From Verrucomicrobiota bacterium (GTDB lineage Bacteria; Verrucomicrobiota; Verrucomicrobiia; Verrucomicrobiales; DEV007): a DNA stretch of 49,488 nt. The stretch lies in assembly GCA_963205275.1 (NCBI GenBank), contig CAUJIH010000104.1, positions 1 to 49,488 on the forward strand, in the 5' to 3' direction. Below, in pieces: positions 22,217 through 32,031 of the stretch. The translations under genes and the position numbers were made by a program. Numbering within the stretch: the stretch's first letter is position 1; each line of letters starts with the position of its first letter. Under the pieces are notes generated by a model that did no database searches, had not been told where the DNA came from, and saw nothing but the letters and a program-made list of their open reading frames with translations.

Positions 22217-24661
22217 ATGAGATTCTTTTCAGCGATTTTGATGTCTTCAATCCTATGGATTCTGAGCAATGCCATAGTGCAGGCGGAGCCAGAGAACTGG
22301 AGCGGGATCTATCCACATCTCGCATTTTTTAACGAGGAGAATGAGTGCGGAACCGGAGCTGTCGTGCCGTGGGCGGGGCGGCTGTGGGCGATCACCTACG
22401 CCCCGCATCGCCCTCAGGGCTCCACAGATAAGCTCTATGAAATCTCGCCTGACCTCGTCCAGACCATCCGACCCGAGTCCATCGGTGGCACTCCGGCCAA
22501 TCGCATGATTCACCGGGAGTCGAGGCAGTTATTCATCGGTCCGTATGCCATCGATGCGGAGGGGAGTGTGCGCGTGATTCCCTACACGGAGATGTTCGGT
22601 CGCCCCACAGGCAATGCTCGTCACTTGACCGATCCAGCGGGAAAAATCTACTGCGCGTCGATGGAGGAGGCGTTCTACGAGATCGATGTAAAGACGCTAT
22701 CGGTCAATGTGCTGTATCGCGATGAGCAGGATTCTGCGGCGGGACCAAAGGCGGATCTGCCCGGCTACCACGGGAAAGGACTCTACTCCGGGCAGGGCGT
22801 GTTGGTCTATGCGAACAACGGGGAACACTCCCCGGAGGCGCGGACCAATCCCTTTATCCCCTCTGGTGCGCTGACGGAATGGGATGGGAAGGAGTGGAAA
22901 GTCGTCCGTCGCAATCAGTTCACGGAAGTGACGGGGCCGGGCGGGATCTACGGGAATGATCACCCGGAGACCGATCCGCTCTGGAGCATCGGTTGGGATG
23001 CTCGGTCTCTGATTCTCATGCTGCGCGACGGCGGGCAGTGGCACTCCTTCCGTCTGCCAAAGGCCAGCAATAGCTACGATGGGGCACACGGATGGAACAC
23101 TGAATGGCCACGCATCCGCGAGATCGGGGAGGGCGAAGATTTGCTCATGACCATGCACGGCACCTTCTGGGAATTCCCGAAAACCTTCTCGCTGGCTGAC
23201 ACCTCCGGAATCACACCGCGCTCCACGTATCTGAAAGTGATCGGCGATTTCTGTCGCTGGGAAGACCGCATCGTATTCGGCTGCGACGACACGGCGAAGA
23301 GCGAGTTCCTCAATAAGCGGCGTGCGAAAGGCAGCATCGCAGCGCCTCAGTCCCAATCGAATCTCTGGTTTCTCCCCCCGGAGAAGCTCGATCATCTGGG
23401 GCCGATCATGGGGAAGGGAGCCGTATGGCTGAAGGAGGACGTGTCGACGGGTAGCATTTCTGATCCCTATCTCTTCGGCGGGCTAACTCGGCGGGCGCTG
23501 CATTTGGCACAAACGGGAGCGACGGAGGCTCAGGCGATGATCGAGGTAGATCGCGATGGAAAAGGTCGCTGGGAACCGCTCCAATCCGTCACCCTGCCAC
23601 CGGCAGGATCAACTTGGCTGCGCTTTGCCGATGACGAGCCTGGCGTGTGGGTCCGCATCGTGGCGAAGAGCGTCATTCCAGGGGCGGCTGCGGTCTTCAC
23701 CAATGCCGGAAAGGACGAGCGCAAACCGGCAGTTTCCGATTCCGTAAAATTCGATGGCCTCAGCAGGGCGAAAGCGTCGGAGAACTCCGCGATCACCGGC
23801 GGTGTGATCCGTCCCCGCGACAAAAACAAGCGGAATCTCCACTTCGCAGCCCACACTGAAGAGGGTCCGCTGGGACTCTATACCCTGTCAGATTCGATGC
23901 AATTGGAGCCGACCGAAAACCCCAACGAGTTCGCCTGGCTGGAGAAAGCCGCTGCCATCCCTTCGCGTGAGGGCGTTCTGAGTTCCGATGCAGCGTCCAT
24001 CATCTACTCCGACGATGCGGGAACGCACTTTCGCCTACCTCGTCACCAGAGTGTCAGCTCTGAGAGAGCGATTTTTCCGGTCGGCGAGAGACTCTGTCGC
24101 GAGGTAGCGACGGAGCGCGATCTCTTCCATTGCGACGGCACTTTCTACGAACTACCTGCGGAGAATGCAGGAGGGTTTCGCCGGGTGCGACCAGTGGCAT
24201 CACATGATTTCAGCATCGTCGATTATTGCAGCTATCGGGGGCTGCTGATCATGTCCGGGATCGATCTGAGCCGGATGGGAAAAAATCATCACATCATCCG
24301 TAGCACCGACGGGAAAACCGGACTCTGGGCGGGAGCAGTGGATGATCTCTGGGATCTCGGGAAGCCCACCGGATCGGGCGGTCCGTGGAAGAATGCGTCC
24401 GTGAAGGCGGGCGATGTCTCCGATCCCTACCTGATGAGTGGCTTCGACGAAAAGCAGATGACTTTGAGCTCCGATACTCCTGTCGAGTTAAGTATCGAAA
24501 TCGATCTGACGGGGATGGACGACTGGACAGTCTATCGTCGTTTCACATTGGAAGGCGAAAAGGCTGTGACACACACCTTTCCCGATGGCTTTCAGGCCAG
24601 TTGGCTGCGCTGCCGCAGTTCTGGCACAGCGAAGGTGACGATCTGGTTGGAATATCGATAG
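22217..24661 (+). CDS. Large secreted protein of unknown function with internal repeat
   Basis: 814 residues. The N-terminus MRFFSAILMSSILWILSNAIVQA is a signal peptide. Residues ~30-400 have many aromatic, short repeated segments (e.g. WAGRLWAITYAPHRPQGS) that suggest a beta-propeller, but I do not recognise a family. Two similar ~85-residue segments, each starting with a SDPYL motif (near residues 411 and 732), are likely duplicated beta-sandwich modules. A second propeller-like stretch lies between them. It starts at ATG 22217 (GTG 22214 is the alternative). The convergent neighbour is a secreted hydrolase, so glycan handling is possible but unproven. Confidence 0.6.
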   Translation: MRFFSAILMSSILWILSNAIVQAEPENWSGIYPHLAFFNEENECGTGAVVPWAGRLWAITYAPHRPQGSTDKLYEISPDLVQTIRPESIGGTPANRMIHRESRQLFIGPYAIDAEGSVRVIPYTEMFGRPTGNARHLTDPAGKIYCASMEEAFYEIDVKTLSVNVLYRDEQDSAAGPKADLPGYHGKGLYSGQGVLVYANNGEHSPEARTNPFIPSGALTEWDGKEWKVVRRNQFTEVTGPGGIYGNDHPETDPLWSIGWDARSLILMLRDGGQWHSFRLPKASNSYDGAHGWNTEWPRIREIGEGEDLLMTMHGTFWEFPKTFSLADTSGITPRSTYLKVIGDFCRWEDRIVFGCDDTAKSEFLNKRRAKGSIAAPQSQSNLWFLPPEKLDHLGPIMGKGAVWLKEDVSTGSISDPYLFGGLTRRALHLAQTGATEAQAMIEVDRDGKGRWEPLQSVTLPPAGSTWLRFADDEPGVWVRIVAKSVIPGAAAVFTNAGKDERKPAVSDSVKFDGLSRAKASENSAITGGVIRPRDKNKRNLHFAAHTEEGPLGLYTLSDSMQLEPTENPNEFAWLEKAAAIPSREGVLSSDAASIIYSDDAGTHFRLPRHQSVSSERAIFPVGERLCREVATERDLFHCDGTFYELPAENAGGFRRVRPVASHDFSIVDYCSYRGLLIMSGIDLSRMGKNHHIIRSTDGKTGLWAGAVDDLWDLGKPTGSGGPWKNASVKAGDVSDPYLMSGFDEKQMTLSSDTPVELSIEIDLTGMDDWTVYRRFTLEGEKAVTHTFPDGFQASWLRCRSSGTAKVTIWLEYR

Positions 24662-24684
24662 AGGTGAGTTTTGTCCTCCGGTGG

Positions 24685-25836
24685 TCAGGGCTTTAGAAAA
24701 CACTCGAAGAATTGATACGCAATTTCATTGGATTCCACCGTGGGCGTATGATTTGCCCGATTCTGCATGGCGACGCGGTTCTCACGGCCTCGGAGGTGAT
24801 TCACCGCGATGGAGTGATTGAGCGCTGGCCAGCGAGCAGGCGTGTCTTCGGAACCACCCGATACTAGGAACGGGCGCGGAGCCATCAGGGCGTGGAGTTC
24901 GTGTAGGTCACGACCTTCGGCGAGGAGCTTCGGGTAGAGTCCCCGGACGGGATTTTCAGGCGTTGGCACTGCCCATTGCCGCCAGGGCTTTGGGTGAAAG
25001 CCCAGATACCAAGGATCCCAGTAGTTCACATTGGGACGGGTGTCGAAGACGATTCCAGGATCGCTCCACACTGCACAGGCGAAGCGATCAAAAAGGCACG
25101 AGGCGAACATGGCCCATTTTCCACCAAAGGAGTGTCCGATGATGCCGATGCGGGTGGAATCCACCTCGGGACGCGAGGCCAGCACATACCAGGAATTCGC
25201 CGCCGCGCAGGCGAGCATGGACAGCGGCTGGACGTCCACTTGATCAATGGATGGCCAGTAGAGGGAGTACTCGCCCCTTGCACTAGCCTCCTTCGTGCCG
25301 ATGGAGAGAGTGACGAAGCCACGTCGAGTCAACTGAATCGCGAAGTCACAGGTGGCTCGGCTCTTCCTCTCACCACGCCCTACTGCCGTTTCCGGATCGT
25401 AGAATACCGTCAGCACCGCCGGACGCGGAGATGCAGTGTTCTCAGGAATCAGCAGGAGGCCTGTCGTCTCCTCCGTGGGAGTCCAGAGAAAGCGGACGTG
25501 ATGACAGAGGATTCCAGGCTCAAGCGTTTCCGACTCCAGGATTTGCACCTTTGGTTCTGTGATCAGAGGTGGCCACTGTCCCATGAGATCCATCCACTGA
25601 TCTCGAATTTCACTTCGTCGCTTCGCCCAGTCGTCAGCGGTTTTCACTTGGCTACCGTCATTGAACAGCAGAGGGCTGCGAAACGTACCGAACTGATTCT
25701 CGAATGCAGGCGGAGGAGAAAAATAGGGTTTCAGGGAGCTGGGGAGATCATCCGCTTCGCCCCACACGATGAAGCAAGCGCTGCACAGGGCGAAAAAGAG
25801 AAAACGGGTGAAAATGGAGCATTCGAAAGTGCGCAT
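24685..25836 (-). CDS. Secreted alpha/beta-hydrolase (acetyl-xylan-esterase/CE15-like)
   Basis: 383 residues. The N-terminal hydrophobic stretch (FTRFLFFALCSACFIVWGEA) is a signal peptide or lipoprotein-type leader. The alpha/beta-hydrolase nucleophile elbow is IGIIGHSFGGKWAM (S236). The likely catalytic histidine is H363 in QNRANHTPT, and an acidic residue in LVSGGSEDTPAR probably completes the triad. The sequence WSDPGIVFDTRPNVNYWDPW and the general layout resemble the esterases that release acetyl or glucuronoyl groups from plant or algal polysaccharides. Substrate unknown. Convergent with the preceding gene, 23 bp apart, no terminator recognised. Confidence 0.7.
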   Translation of the reverse strand: MRTFECSIFTRFLFFALCSACFIVWGEADDLPSSLKPYFSPPPAFENQFGTFRSPLLFNDGSQVKTADDWAKRRSEIRDQWMDLMGQWPPLITEPKVQILESETLEPGILCHHVRFLWTPTEETTGLLLIPENTASPRPAVLTVFYDPETAVGRGERKSRATCDFAIQLTRRGFVTLSIGTKEASARGEYSLYWPSIDQVDVQPLSMLACAAANSWYVLASRPEVDSTRIGIIGHSFGGKWAMFASCLFDRFACAVWSDPGIVFDTRPNVNYWDPWYLGFHPKPWRQWAVPTPENPVRGLYPKLLAEGRDLHELHALMAPRPFLVSGGSEDTPARWPALNHSIAVNHLRGRENRVAMQNRANHTPTVESNEIAYQFFECFLKP

Positions 25837-25953
25837 GACACAGATGGTACATCCGATCTAAAGAAAATAAATAGAACCGGAATCACCGCAACTGCGTCGG
25901 GAATCATCCTTGAGTCTGCTAAGCAACTCAGGCATTCTGAGCGGAACTTTGCC

Positions 25954-27219
25954 ATGAGATTCTTCGTCTTTTCCCTGACTCTGACTTTTCTTCAGTCTTT
26001 CTCAATGAACCTGCTTCGAGCTGATACCTCTGCAGAACGCATCGCGAAGATCGTGGAGACTCCCGGTCTCGTCGCGTTCTGGGACTTCGTGAAACGCGAG
26101 CCTGCTGGCACTCATCGCTTTGTCGCTCACACTCCGACTGGGGAGGATGATGCCTATGCTCTCGACCCGAGTAACTACGTTCTACACTACTGGGGCGAAG
26201 GGCGGGAGGCGACGCTGGGGGATTTCCCCTTGATGGGCAGGGGGCCGTTCGGACAGGCGATTCGCCTTCGGAATGAGGAAGATGCGACATTTCGTCCAAT
26301 GCTGGAGATCCCTCGGAGTCGTCTTCACGATACTGCTCTGGATATCAAAGGAGCGGCGAAGTCCGTCACGGTGGTCGTATGGGCGATACGGGAGAGCGGA
26401 GGACATGCCCTAGCGGGAATCTGGCACGAGGGAACGGATCTCAAAAAGGCTGAGACGGTCACGATCAAGAAAGTCGAGCGGGGACAGCGGCAGTATGCGC
26501 TCTTTGCCGGACTAAACGTCGGTGGATCAGCCTGCGGGCATGTGTCGGACAATGGATCGGGCACATTTTTCTACCAGTATGCCCTGCACAAGTGCAACTC
26601 TCTCCCCGTGGCTCCGATGGTTCCCGGGGATTCAGAGGCTTCGGTCCTCGATGCTTCTTGGCGCTGTTTCGCGATGACGCTGGATCATGCGAAAGAGGAA
26701 CTGACGGGCTGGATCGATGGCGAATCAGGAGAGCGCTGGCTGGAAAATCCTGAGAAAAAGGCGGGCTTTGCTGAGGCCTGTAACGCTTGGCGACAGGGTT
26801 ACTTTCATGCAGAGCCAGGGTTGCAGTCGGGAGAGGATGCCAGCTTTCCCGCCGATCAGTACTACAATCCTCCGGAGGAAACGCCACTTTCCGTAACGTC
26901 TCTACCAGACGAGGATGGAGCGACGGTGGAGTTGCGGCAATATCGATACACGAAAGTGAAAGTAAAAAAGAAAGGGGACTCCGTAGAGCGAGAGATGGTC
27001 GCGCTACGGCTCAATCCATGGTGGTACCCACACGGCATCTATGAGCCAGCGAGCGATGGTAGCGGTGGCCCCTTCACCATCGGACGGGTGATTCACAGCA
27101 GTCGCAGCGTCGGATTTACTGGATGGATCGGTGGAGTGGCCGTCTTCGATCGAGCGCTCTCAGCCCAAGAACTGAAGGCCCTGACAGAGCTGGCAAAAAA
27201 GCCGATTCAAGGTAGCTAA
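25954..27219 (+). CDS. Secreted LamG/concanavalin-like protein
   Basis: 421 residues. The start at ATG 25954 gives a good signal peptide (MRFFVFSLTLTFLQSFSMNLL). The following LVAFWDFVKREPAG and FGQAIRLRNEEDA, VTVVVWAIRES, DASWRCFAMTLD, WIDGESGE and FTGWIGGVAVFDRALSAQEL are the strand pattern of LamG/Laminin-G-like jelly rolls, split by an insertion (residues ~150-300). Such proteins are common beside secreted hydrolases and sulfatases in Planctomycetes and Verrucomicrobia. It is divergent from the esterase gene (117 bp) and could share its regulation. No catalytic motif is seen, so a binding role is most likely. Confidence 0.6.
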   Translation: MRFFVFSLTLTFLQSFSMNLLRADTSAERIAKIVETPGLVAFWDFVKREPAGTHRFVAHTPTGEDDAYALDPSNYVLHYWGEGREATLGDFPLMGRGPFGQAIRLRNEEDATFRPMLEIPRSRLHDTALDIKGAAKSVTVVVWAIRESGGHALAGIWHEGTDLKKAETVTIKKVERGQRQYALFAGLNVGGSACGHVSDNGSGTFFYQYALHKCNSLPVAPMVPGDSEASVLDASWRCFAMTLDHAKEELTGWIDGESGERWLENPEKKAGFAEACNAWRQGYFHAEPGLQSGEDASFPADQYYNPPEETPLSVTSLPDEDGATVELRQYRYTKVKVKKKGDSVEREMVALRLNPWWYPHGIYEPASDGSGGPFTIGRVIHSSRSVGFTGWIGGVAVFDRALSAQELKALTELAKKPIQGS

Positions 27220-27288
27220 ATCACCTGTCTGTGAATCTCTGCAGAGCTTGGGAGTTTCGAATGAGACTGATTTGTTCGATCCGCGATC

Positions 27289-27552
27289 CTAACTGGGCTG
27301 AATGTTGTGTTCCTTCAGAAAGGGGATCAGCTCATCAACTCCGAAATCTGCCAGCACGAGGTCTCCGACAGACAGGGTAGGGGCTAGGCTCTGTCCGGAA
27401 ATTTCGCGCATCTCGGCGTAGATCGTCGGATCAGAATAGACGTCGAGCTTCTCGAACTCGTATCCGGCCTGCGTCAGCCAGCGAATCGCATCGTGACACC
27501 AGGGGCAGCTGGGTTTGATATAGAGTTTCAGGGACGCAGAGTTGGCAGCCAT
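27289..27552 (-). CDS. Glutaredoxin-like protein
   Basis: 87 residues with the thioredoxin fold. Active site CPWC (C16, C19) in LYIKPSCPWCHDAI, cis-proline segment LAPTLSVGDLVLADFG and a helix at the end (VDELIPFLKEHN). A dithiol glutaredoxin that reduces disulfides or mixed disulfides with glutathione or another thiol. It is 71 bp before the ADP-ribosylglycohydrolase gene's stop on the same strand, so it may be its downstream operon partner. Confidence 0.88.
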   Translation of the reverse strand: MAANSASLKLYIKPSCPWCHDAIRWLTQAGYEFEKLDVYSDPTIYAEMREISGQSLAPTLSVGDLVLADFGVDELIPFLKEHNIQPS

Positions 27553-27623
27553 GAGGCCAGCCTGTCGCAGAATGAACGATTTGCAAGGAGTAGCTTGGGC
27601 TGACGGATGGATTCAGGGTGAGT

Positions 27624-28556
27624 TCAAGGTACTGCACTTTCGGCCAGGCGAAGGGCAAAGTCGAGGATGCGTTCGCGATCCCAGAGGATATCGAGCCATG
27701 TCGTCGGTAGGCCCGATAGGCCTTGCCACGCTCCGCCGATCTGTCCGTAGACCGCGCCCGTCGTGTCAGCGTCGTTACCCAAGTTCACCGCCAATAGCGC
27801 TCCATGACGGAAATCCTCGGCATGGTAGAAGGCCCAGAGTGCGGCCTCTAGCGACTGCACTACGTATCCAGAACCGACAATCTGTGGCGGATTTTTTTCT
27901 TTGTACGATCCGGCGGCAATCTGTCGGATTTCGTCCGTCTGGAATTCCCAGTCACCTCCGCTTGGATGGTATCCGGGCGCTAGGACTTGCTCTCGAGTCG
28001 CTCCATTCAGTAATCCCCACAGAATACCGCCGAGATAGCGGCAGGCATCCAGACAAGTGGCGGCCCCATGGGTCGTGCGAGAGCTTTCGGCCGATTGGCG
28101 TATGGCCTTCTCCGCATCGCGATGAAAGAAGATGGGGACGGGGGCAAGGCGCATGATGGAGCCATTGCCGGCGGAGTAGGGATCGGTCGATCCACTATGC
28201 GGATCGCCTGTTTGCTCGAATTGACGCAATGCGCTGGAGGTGGCCCCACCGATATCAAAGCAGTAGCCTTTGGGGCTGAAATAGCCCTCTCGCCACCAGC
28301 GGACATAGCGTTGGCACTGGTCTACGAGGTCCATTTTTCCGCAGGCCAACAGGCTATCTGCTAGGCACAAGGCCATGTTGGTATCATCCGTCCATTGCCC
28401 CGCCTTTAGCTGAAAGGGACCACCACCGACGATATCTGTCATGGGGGTAAAAGTCTCCGGTCGCGAGAACTCGACGGTAGTGCCGAGGGCATCGCCAAGG
28501 GCTAAACCAGCGAGACAACCTGAGGCGCGGTCGTGCAGGAGATCATTCTGAGACAT
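27624..28556 (-). CDS. ADP-ribosylglycohydrolase (DraG/ARH family)
   Basis: 310 residues. It would remove ADP-ribose from proteins or hydrolyse related ADP-ribosyl compounds, using a binuclear Mg or Mn centre. Metal-site motifs are intact: GLALGDALG (residues ~17-25), QWTDDTNMAL (T56, D57, D58), GNGSIMRLAP and VNLGNDADTTGAVYGQIGG (D262, D264). Length is normal. The NAD-linked pncB gene follows upstream on the same strand (38 bp between its stop and this start), which suggests an NAD/ADP-ribose salvage grouping. The protein target is unknown and no partner ADP-ribosyltransferase is present. Confidence 0.9.
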   Translation of the reverse strand: MSQNDLLHDRASGCLAGLALGDALGTTVEFSRPETFTPMTDIVGGGPFQLKAGQWTDDTNMALCLADSLLACGKMDLVDQCQRYVRWWREGYFSPKGYCFDIGGATSSALRQFEQTGDPHSGSTDPYSAGNGSIMRLAPVPIFFHRDAEKAIRQSAESSRTTHGAATCLDACRYLGGILWGLLNGATREQVLAPGYHPSGGDWEFQTDEIRQIAAGSYKEKNPPQIVGSGYVVQSLEAALWAFYHAEDFRHGALLAVNLGNDADTTGAVYGQIGGAWQGLSGLPTTWLDILWDRERILDFALRLAESAVP

Positions 28557-28594
28557 GAGATCGATTGCGGGTGTTCAGTGGTGGGGTGATCCGG

Positions 28595-30025
28595 TCAACG
28601 GTATTGGCTGAGCATTTCTTCCCAGCGCTCATAGAGATTTTCCATCAGGCCCGCCGGATAAGGATGGGGATTTTTTGACCGGAGAATGCCGGGATGCAAA
28701 TGACGTAATTGTTCCGCTGCGTGTTCGCGGATTTGACTCAAGGCCACAGTCTCGCTCAGGCGCTTCCCCTCTCGCATCACAGGCTGGAGCAAGTCTTGGT
28801 GTTGGATGTCAGAGGGTAGAGTCTTGCGTCGGAGAGGATCCAATGGATCTACCAGCACGTATGGTTCAGATGGCAGATGGTCGAGATCGAAAATTCCATC
28901 GCCGACGAAACGATCTCCCGAGAAAAAGCGCCGTACCTGCAGGCGACCGGGCAGAGTGCTCTTGATGCGTTGTTCGCTCACTTTGATCCGAGGTTTCCAG
29001 CTTCCGTCTGCCTGCTTTAGAGCGGTCAGTTTATAGACGCCACCCAGAGCGGGCTGACCTGCGGCGGTGACCAGTTGAGTTCCGACTCCGTAGAAATCGA
29101 TCTTAGCTCCCTGGTAGCGCAGACTCTCGATCACTTCTTCATCCAGATCATTGCTGGCGACGATTTTGACTTCAGGAAGGCCAGCCTCATCCAGCATTTC
29201 CCGTGCCTTTTGCGAGAGCCATGCGAGGTCTCCGGAGTCGAGGCGAATTCCCGTGAGCTGGTGCCCATTCTGACGCAGTTTTCCGGCTGTTCGGATGGCA
29301 TGGCGTATCCCGTCGAGAGTGTTGTAGGTGTCTACCAGCAGGATGGAATTATCTGGCATCGCTTCCGCATAGCTGTCGAAGGCATCTTGCTCGTCGTCGA
29401 AGGACATTACCCAGGAGTGAGCGTGAGTGCCGCTGACGGGAATCCCGTATTTTTGTCCGGCCAATACGTTGGAAGTGCTGGAGCAACCACCTATGTAGGC
29501 AGCTCGGCTCGCGGTGAGTCCACCGTCGGGACCTTGCGCTCGGCGGTATCCGAACTCCAGTACGGGCGCTCCGGCGGCATGGCAAATCCTCGCAGCTTTC
29601 GTAGCGATCAGGGTCTGGAAATTGATCAGATTTAATAGCGCTGTCTCTACTAACTGAGCTTGCAAAATGGGACCCTGGACTCGCAAGAGAGGCTGCTGGG
29701 GAAACGCGAGCGTCCCCTCGGGGATGGCGTCGATGTCCAAGTGCAAACGTAAGTCGGCGAGATAGGAGAGGAATTCCTGTGAAAAAAGGGCGGTCCCATT
29801 TTTCGTTTTGAGAGTGCGGAGGTACTGCAAGTCATCTTTTTGAAAACGGAAGTTCTCCAACCACTCGAGAGCGTTCTCTAAACCCGCTGCGATGGCGTAG
29901 CCTCCGGAGAATGGGAGGCGTCGAAAAAACAGGTGAAACACGCTGTCTTGCTCTGTCTTTCCCGCGTGGAAATAGGCGGCTGCCATCGTGAGCTGATAAA
30001 GGTCTGTCTGCAGCGCCGAGTTCAT
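28595..30025 (-). CDS. pncB: Nicotinate phosphoribosyltransferase
   Basis: 476 residues. It makes nicotinate mononucleotide from nicotinate and PRPP in NAD salvage. The N-terminus [15 protein letters not shown] and [18 protein letters not shown], the phosphorylatable histidine segment [24 protein letters not shown] and [11 protein letters not shown] are all family signatures. The start chosen is ATG 30025 ([10 protein letters not shown]), matching family N-termini; a TTG at 30058 would add eleven unlike residues. It heads a putative operon with the ADP-ribosylglycohydrolase and glutaredoxin genes and is divergent from the TetR gene (252 bp). Confidence 0.95.
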   Translation of the reverse strand: MNSALQTDLYQLTMAAAYFHAGKTEQDSVFHLFFRRLPFSGGYAIAAGLENALEWLENFRFQKDDLQYLRTLKTKNGTALFSQEFLSYLADLRLHLDIDAIPEGTLAFPQQPLLRVQGPILQAQLVETALLNLINFQTLIATKAARICHAAGAPVLEFGYRRAQGPDGGLTASRAAYIGGCSSTSNVLAGQKYGIPVSGTHAHSWVMSFDDEQDAFDSYAEAMPDNSILLVDTYNTLDGIRHAIRTAGKLRQNGHQLTGIRLDSGDLAWLSQKAREMLDEAGLPEVKIVASNDLDEEVIESLRYQGAKIDFYGVGTQLVTAAGQPALGGVYKLTALKQADGSWKPRIKVSEQRIKSTLPGRLQVRRFFSGDRFVGDGIFDLDHLPSEPYVLVDPLDPLRRKTLPSDIQHQDLLQPVMREGKRLSETVALSQIREHAAEQLRHLHPGILRSKNPHPYPAGLMENLYERWEEMLSQYR

Positions 30026-30236
30026 GGAGAAAGAACGGGCATCAGAAGAAAAGGTCAAACGGCATCAGATACGAATTGTAAGATGCTGGTGCTGAGAGTA
30101 ATCAAGAGCAGAATGTTGTCGCAAATTCTTTGAGGTAATTCTCGTTCGAAAGGAGGTCGAAGGAGTTTTGAGCGAGCGGATAAGATTTTGTAATTATTCG
30201 AATAGGATTGAACCGCAAAATCTGATTACCCTGTCT

Positions 30237-30270
30237 CTTGACAAAAGAAAGTAAGCACTTACTTTCTTTT
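30237..30270 (+). promoter_or_regulatory. Promoter with perfect palindromic operator for the TetR/export operon
   Basis: TTGACA at 30237-30242 is a consensus -35 box. With a 17-bp spacer, TACTTT at 30260-30265 is a plausible -10. The region between and over them is a perfect inverted repeat: arms of 13 bp, AAAAGAAAGTAAG (30243-30255) and CTTACTTTCTTTT (30258-30270), around CA. It ends 7 bases before the TetR start codon. A dimeric regulator bound there would block polymerase, so negative autoregulation of the operon is likely. Confidence 0.8.
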
Positions 30271-30277
30271 TAATCGA

Positions 30278-30889
30278 ATGAAAAATACTCATCCCTATCT
30301 ATCGACAGAGGAACGCCGAGCGGGAGCTGTACAGGCGGTGGTGGAGTTGGCAGGTGAGCAGAATCCTGCAGAGATTACGACCGCTGTGATCGCGGAGAAA
30401 ATGGGATTAACTCAGGGGGCGCTGTTCCGACATTTTCCCACGAAGGAAGCGATCTTTGAATCCGTCCTGTCTTGGGTCTCTGGGCAGCTCATGCGGCGAG
30501 TGGACAGAGCGATCCAAGAGGGCGGCTCTGCTCGTGAGAAACTAGAGCGGGTCTTTCTGACGCACACCGATTTCGTCGCTACTTGTCCCGGTGTTCCACG
30601 CATGATTTTTGGACAACTGCAGCGTCCAGGACGGACTTTACCGAAGCAGATTGTCGAAAAAATGCTGACTGAATATGGAGCGAAGTTGCGAGAAATTCTC
30701 GAGACAGGTATCCGAGACGGGGAATTCGCCCAAGAACTGGATGTGGAGGCCGCTGCCACGCTCTTCGTCGGGTCTCTTCAGGGTTTAGTTCTTCAATCCC
30801 TAGTGGTGGACGAACCGGGCCGGATCGCGAATCTGGCTCCCCGGGTATTTGATCTATATATAACTGGATTAGTAGGAGGAGTAGAATGA
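30278..30889 (+). CDS. TetR/AcrR-family transcriptional regulator
   Basis: 203 residues, all-helical. The N-terminal helix-turn-helix is AEITTAVIAEKMGLTQGALF, followed by RHFPTKEAIFESVL (residues ~31-66), typical of TetR. The C-terminal part (ligand-binding and dimerisation) resembles the CerR/TetR_C-type of export regulators (GVPRMIFGQLQRPG, AAATLFVGSLQGLVLQSL). It is the first gene of an operon with a membrane-fusion protein, permease and ATPase; its stop overlaps the next start (ATGA). It very likely represses its own operon through the palindrome just upstream and is released by an exported toxic compound. Inducer unknown. Confidence 0.93.
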   Translation: MKNTHPYLSTEERRAGAVQAVVELAGEQNPAEITTAVIAEKMGLTQGALFRHFPTKEAIFESVLSWVSGQLMRRVDRAIQEGGSAREKLERVFLTHTDFVATCPGVPRMIFGQLQRPGRTLPKQIVEKMLTEYGAKLREILETGIRDGEFAQELDVEAAATLFVGSLQGLVLQSLVVDEPGRIANLAPRVFDLYITGLVGGVE

Positions 30890-32031
30890 GCCGCTTGCGC
30901 CTATCAAAGCGAGGTTTGTCCTTGGCATTGGTTCTAGTGCCTCTCTTGCTCGTCTTCGTCTATGTGGTTGTCCGCTCAGGACCGCTGGCACCGGTGGCTG
31001 TCGTGGCGGAAGAAGTCACGCAGCGAAGTGTGCAACCGACACTGGATGGGATCGGGACGGTCGGGGTGCGTCATCACTGGAAGATCGGTCCCACCGCACC
31101 GGGACGAGTCAAGTCTCTGACGGTGGATGTGGGCGACCGAGTGAAAGCTGGGGCAGAAATCGGGCATATAGACCCAGTGGACCTCGATAGTCGGATCGCA
31201 GCCCAAGGTGCCGCTTACAAAGCAGCGGAGGCAGGATTGCGTAAAGCGGAGGCGACAGTGAAATACGCTCAGGCGCAGTGGGACCGACATCAGGAATTGG
31301 TTGAGCACAGGGCGGTCAGTCGAGAGGCGGTGGACCGTACACTCCAGGAACTGACAGTGGCGCAGGAGACGGTCAATGCTGCTCGGGAGCAGATGGAAAG
31401 CATCCGGGCGGAGCAATTGGCTCTGGAGGAGCAAATGCAGCATTTGCAGCTAGTGACTCCGTCAGATGGATTAGTCGTGGCACGCTACGTCGATCCAGGG
31501 ACTACAGTCGTCGCCGGGCAGACAATGATTGAACTGATCGAGCCCGAGAGTCTGTGGATCGATACTCGATTTGACCAAACGGGTACGAGAGGACTCGTCG
31601 CTGGACTTAAAGCGAAAGTCATGTTGCGCTCTCAAGGAGGAAAGGTGCTCTCCGGGCGAATTTTGCGGGTCGAACCCGTCGCAGATGAAGTGACCGAAGA
31701 GTTGTTGGCCAAGGTCGTGCTCGATGAGATTCCGGAACTGCTGCCTGCGATGGGGGAACTTGCCGAGGTAATCGTCAATCTGCCAGCGGAGGCTTCGGCT
31801 CTCTCAGTGAGCAACGCTTCGATCCATGTCATCGACGGTAAGATCGGCGTGTGGAGGCTCTCAGGAAATCGACCGATCTTCGTGGAAGTGCTTCCCGGAC
31901 GCTCGGATCGACAGGGATGGACGTCGATTAGCAGTGGTCTGGCCCTCGGTGATGAAATCGTCCGATTGACTGAAAAGTCTCTGCATCACGGAGGACGAGT
32001 GCGACTGGTGAAATCGCTGACGAAGTCATGA
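30886..32031 (+). CDS. Membrane-fusion protein of an ABC exporter (HlyD/MacA/DevB-like)
   Basis: 381 residues. One N-terminal membrane helix (LSLALVLVPLLLVFVYVVV, ~12-30), a split biotinyl-lipoyl domain (GRVKSLTVDVGDRVKAGAEI and QLVTPSDGLVVARYVDPGTT), and between them a long alpha-hairpin (~residues 100-185, coiled coil). Beta-barrel and membrane-proximal domains follow. It links the inner-membrane transporter to an outer-membrane channel in the periplasm. Coupled to the regulator (ATGA overlap) and to the permease (ATGA overlap at 32028). No TolC-like gene is in the window. Confidence 0.9.
   Translation: MSRLRLSKRGLSLALVLVPLLLVFVYVVVRSGPLAPVAVVAEEVTQRSVQPTLDGIGTVGVRHHWKIGPTAPGRVKSLTVDVGDRVKAGAEIGHIDPVDLDSRIAAQGAAYKAAEAGLRKAEATVKYAQAQWDRHQELVEHRAVSREAVDRTLQELTVAQETVNAAREQMESIRAEQLALEEQMQHLQLVTPSDGLVVARYVDPGTTVVAGQTMIELIEPESLWIDTRFDQTGTRGLVAGLKAKVMLRSQGGKVLSGRILRVEPVADEVTEELLAKVVLDEIPELLPAMGELAEVIVNLPAEASALSVSNASIHVIDGKIGVWRLSGNRPIFVEVLPGRSDRQGWTSISSGLALGDEIVRLTEKSLHHGGRVRLVKSLTKS

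Noticed and set aside
24976..25953. Long upstream extension of the LamG-like gene, open through the opposite esterase gene
   Set aside because: It is a reading-frame shadow of the esterase. The signal peptide begins at ATG 25954, which fixes the real start.
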